Origin: Corella eumyota
Taxonomy: Eukaryota > Chordata > Ascidiacea > Phlebobranchia > Corellidae
Assembly: GCA_963082875.1 (NCBI GenBank)
Contig: OY720102.1
Coordinates: 10,390,990-10,454,989 of the forward strand
DNA: 64,000 nt
Direction of reading: 5' to 3'
Shown: one piece after another, positions 63,613 through 64,000 of the stretch
Position numbering within the stretch: position 1 is the first letter of the stretch
How the letters are laid out: every line of letters starts with the position of its first letter
Program-made: the position numbers and the translations under genes
The notes under the pieces: generated by a model
What the model was told of the DNA's origin: nothing
Seen by the model: only the letters and a program-made list of their open reading frames with translations
Database searches by the model: none

Positions 63613-64000
63613 ATGACTTTGTTTCGCTGCGATGCAATTTTATCGTTATTAATCGTGTTTTTAAAGAACAAAGCAAACTTATTAACCCAACGAGTAAGTT
63701 TGACGATTTTGTACAGTATGCAATAAAAACGCTTCAAATAGTGTATAAAAAAAATGATATGTAATTTTTTTTACATACATTTCCTACTCTTTATTGCCAC
63801 TTTTTTATTATTTACGAAGCCCAGTCACTACTTTAACCTAATCCAATTGTTTATTTTTGTTTTATAAATTTTAAAATGACTTAAAAAAAATTAGGCAAGG
63901 GTTACCCTTTCCTATGCAAAAGGGTACAAATTGTTTGCTCTTTTATATAACGTCACAATGCCATTGTGTAATGAAACCGACTTTATCAATTGCATCGTGT

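Overview
The window is 64 kb of AT-rich (about 70% A+T by eye) nuclear DNA from a metazoan. The evidence is spliced coding segments with GT..AG signals, eukaryotic tRNA genes with internal A and B boxes, a tRNA-derived SINE, LINE and Ty3/Gypsy debris, and a dense load of hAT, PIF/Harbinger and Merlin DNA transposons. The mixture (ZMYM1-type and ZBED-type hATs, an HMGXB3-like element gene, Merlin, Harbinger, a parvovirus-like insertion, very high A+T) would suit a hydrozoan cnidarian such as Hydra, but this is a guess and other AT-rich invertebrates are not excluded. I see no convincing ordinary host protein gene. Almost everything codable is transposon-derived, and the clearest host genes are tRNAs.

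Layout. 1-2.3 kb: a ZMYM1-like hAT cut by the window edge. 2.3-2.7 kb: a unique-looking repeat whose inverted partner lies at 63.3-63.6 kb. 4.0-4.6 kb: a MITE. 4.8-10.5 kb: coding debris on both strands, dominated by a minus-strand multi-exon gene with C2H2 fingers, a SAP motif and HMGXB3-like segments. 12.3-12.8 kb: a 44-bp minisatellite. 13.7-14.0 kb: a SINE. 15.4-19.0 kb: an almost whole BED-finger hAT with perfect 8-bp target duplications. 20.6-25.9 kb: a three-level nest, in which a TIR element holds a Charlie-like hAT that holds a deleted ZMYM1-like hAT. 26.9-28.8 kb: a 5'-truncated LINE. 28.8-31.6 kb: Gypsy debris, a hAT fragment and a Harbinger MITE. 31.9-32.8 kb: Merlin. 34.2-36.6 kb: a parvovirus-like endogenous viral element. 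37.1-38.4 kb: a ZBED-type hAT. 38.9-39.5 kb: duplicated mini-exon-like segments. 40.2-46.9 kb: two Gypsy fragments, a Harbinger transposase, a second copy of the MITE and a LINE scrap. 44.1 and 47.0 kb: two copies of an unclassified GC-richer repeat with a conserved hairpin. 47.8-48.5 kb: an Ulp1-type protease fragment.

The most distinctive region is 48.8-63.2 kb. A tRNA-Thr(CGT) gene is followed by a tandem array of tRNA-Asn units (one good copy among decayed ones), a decayed tRNA-Thr, a tandem array of tRNA-Ser(TGA) units (one intact copy among decayed ones), about 5.5 kb of AT-rich satellite with a 127-bp basic period and larger units, a palindrome-bearing 55-bp repeat, and a tRNA-Leu(TAA) gene. 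A unit of the same satellite sits directly before the tRNA-Asn array and another directly after tRNA-Leu. A nearly full-length ZMYM1-like hAT (58424-62997) is inserted in the satellite with an 8-bp duplication, so the satellite predates it.

Limits: everything was read by eye. Family names rest on remembered motifs, not searches. Exon limits are inferred from splice consensus and reading frame.
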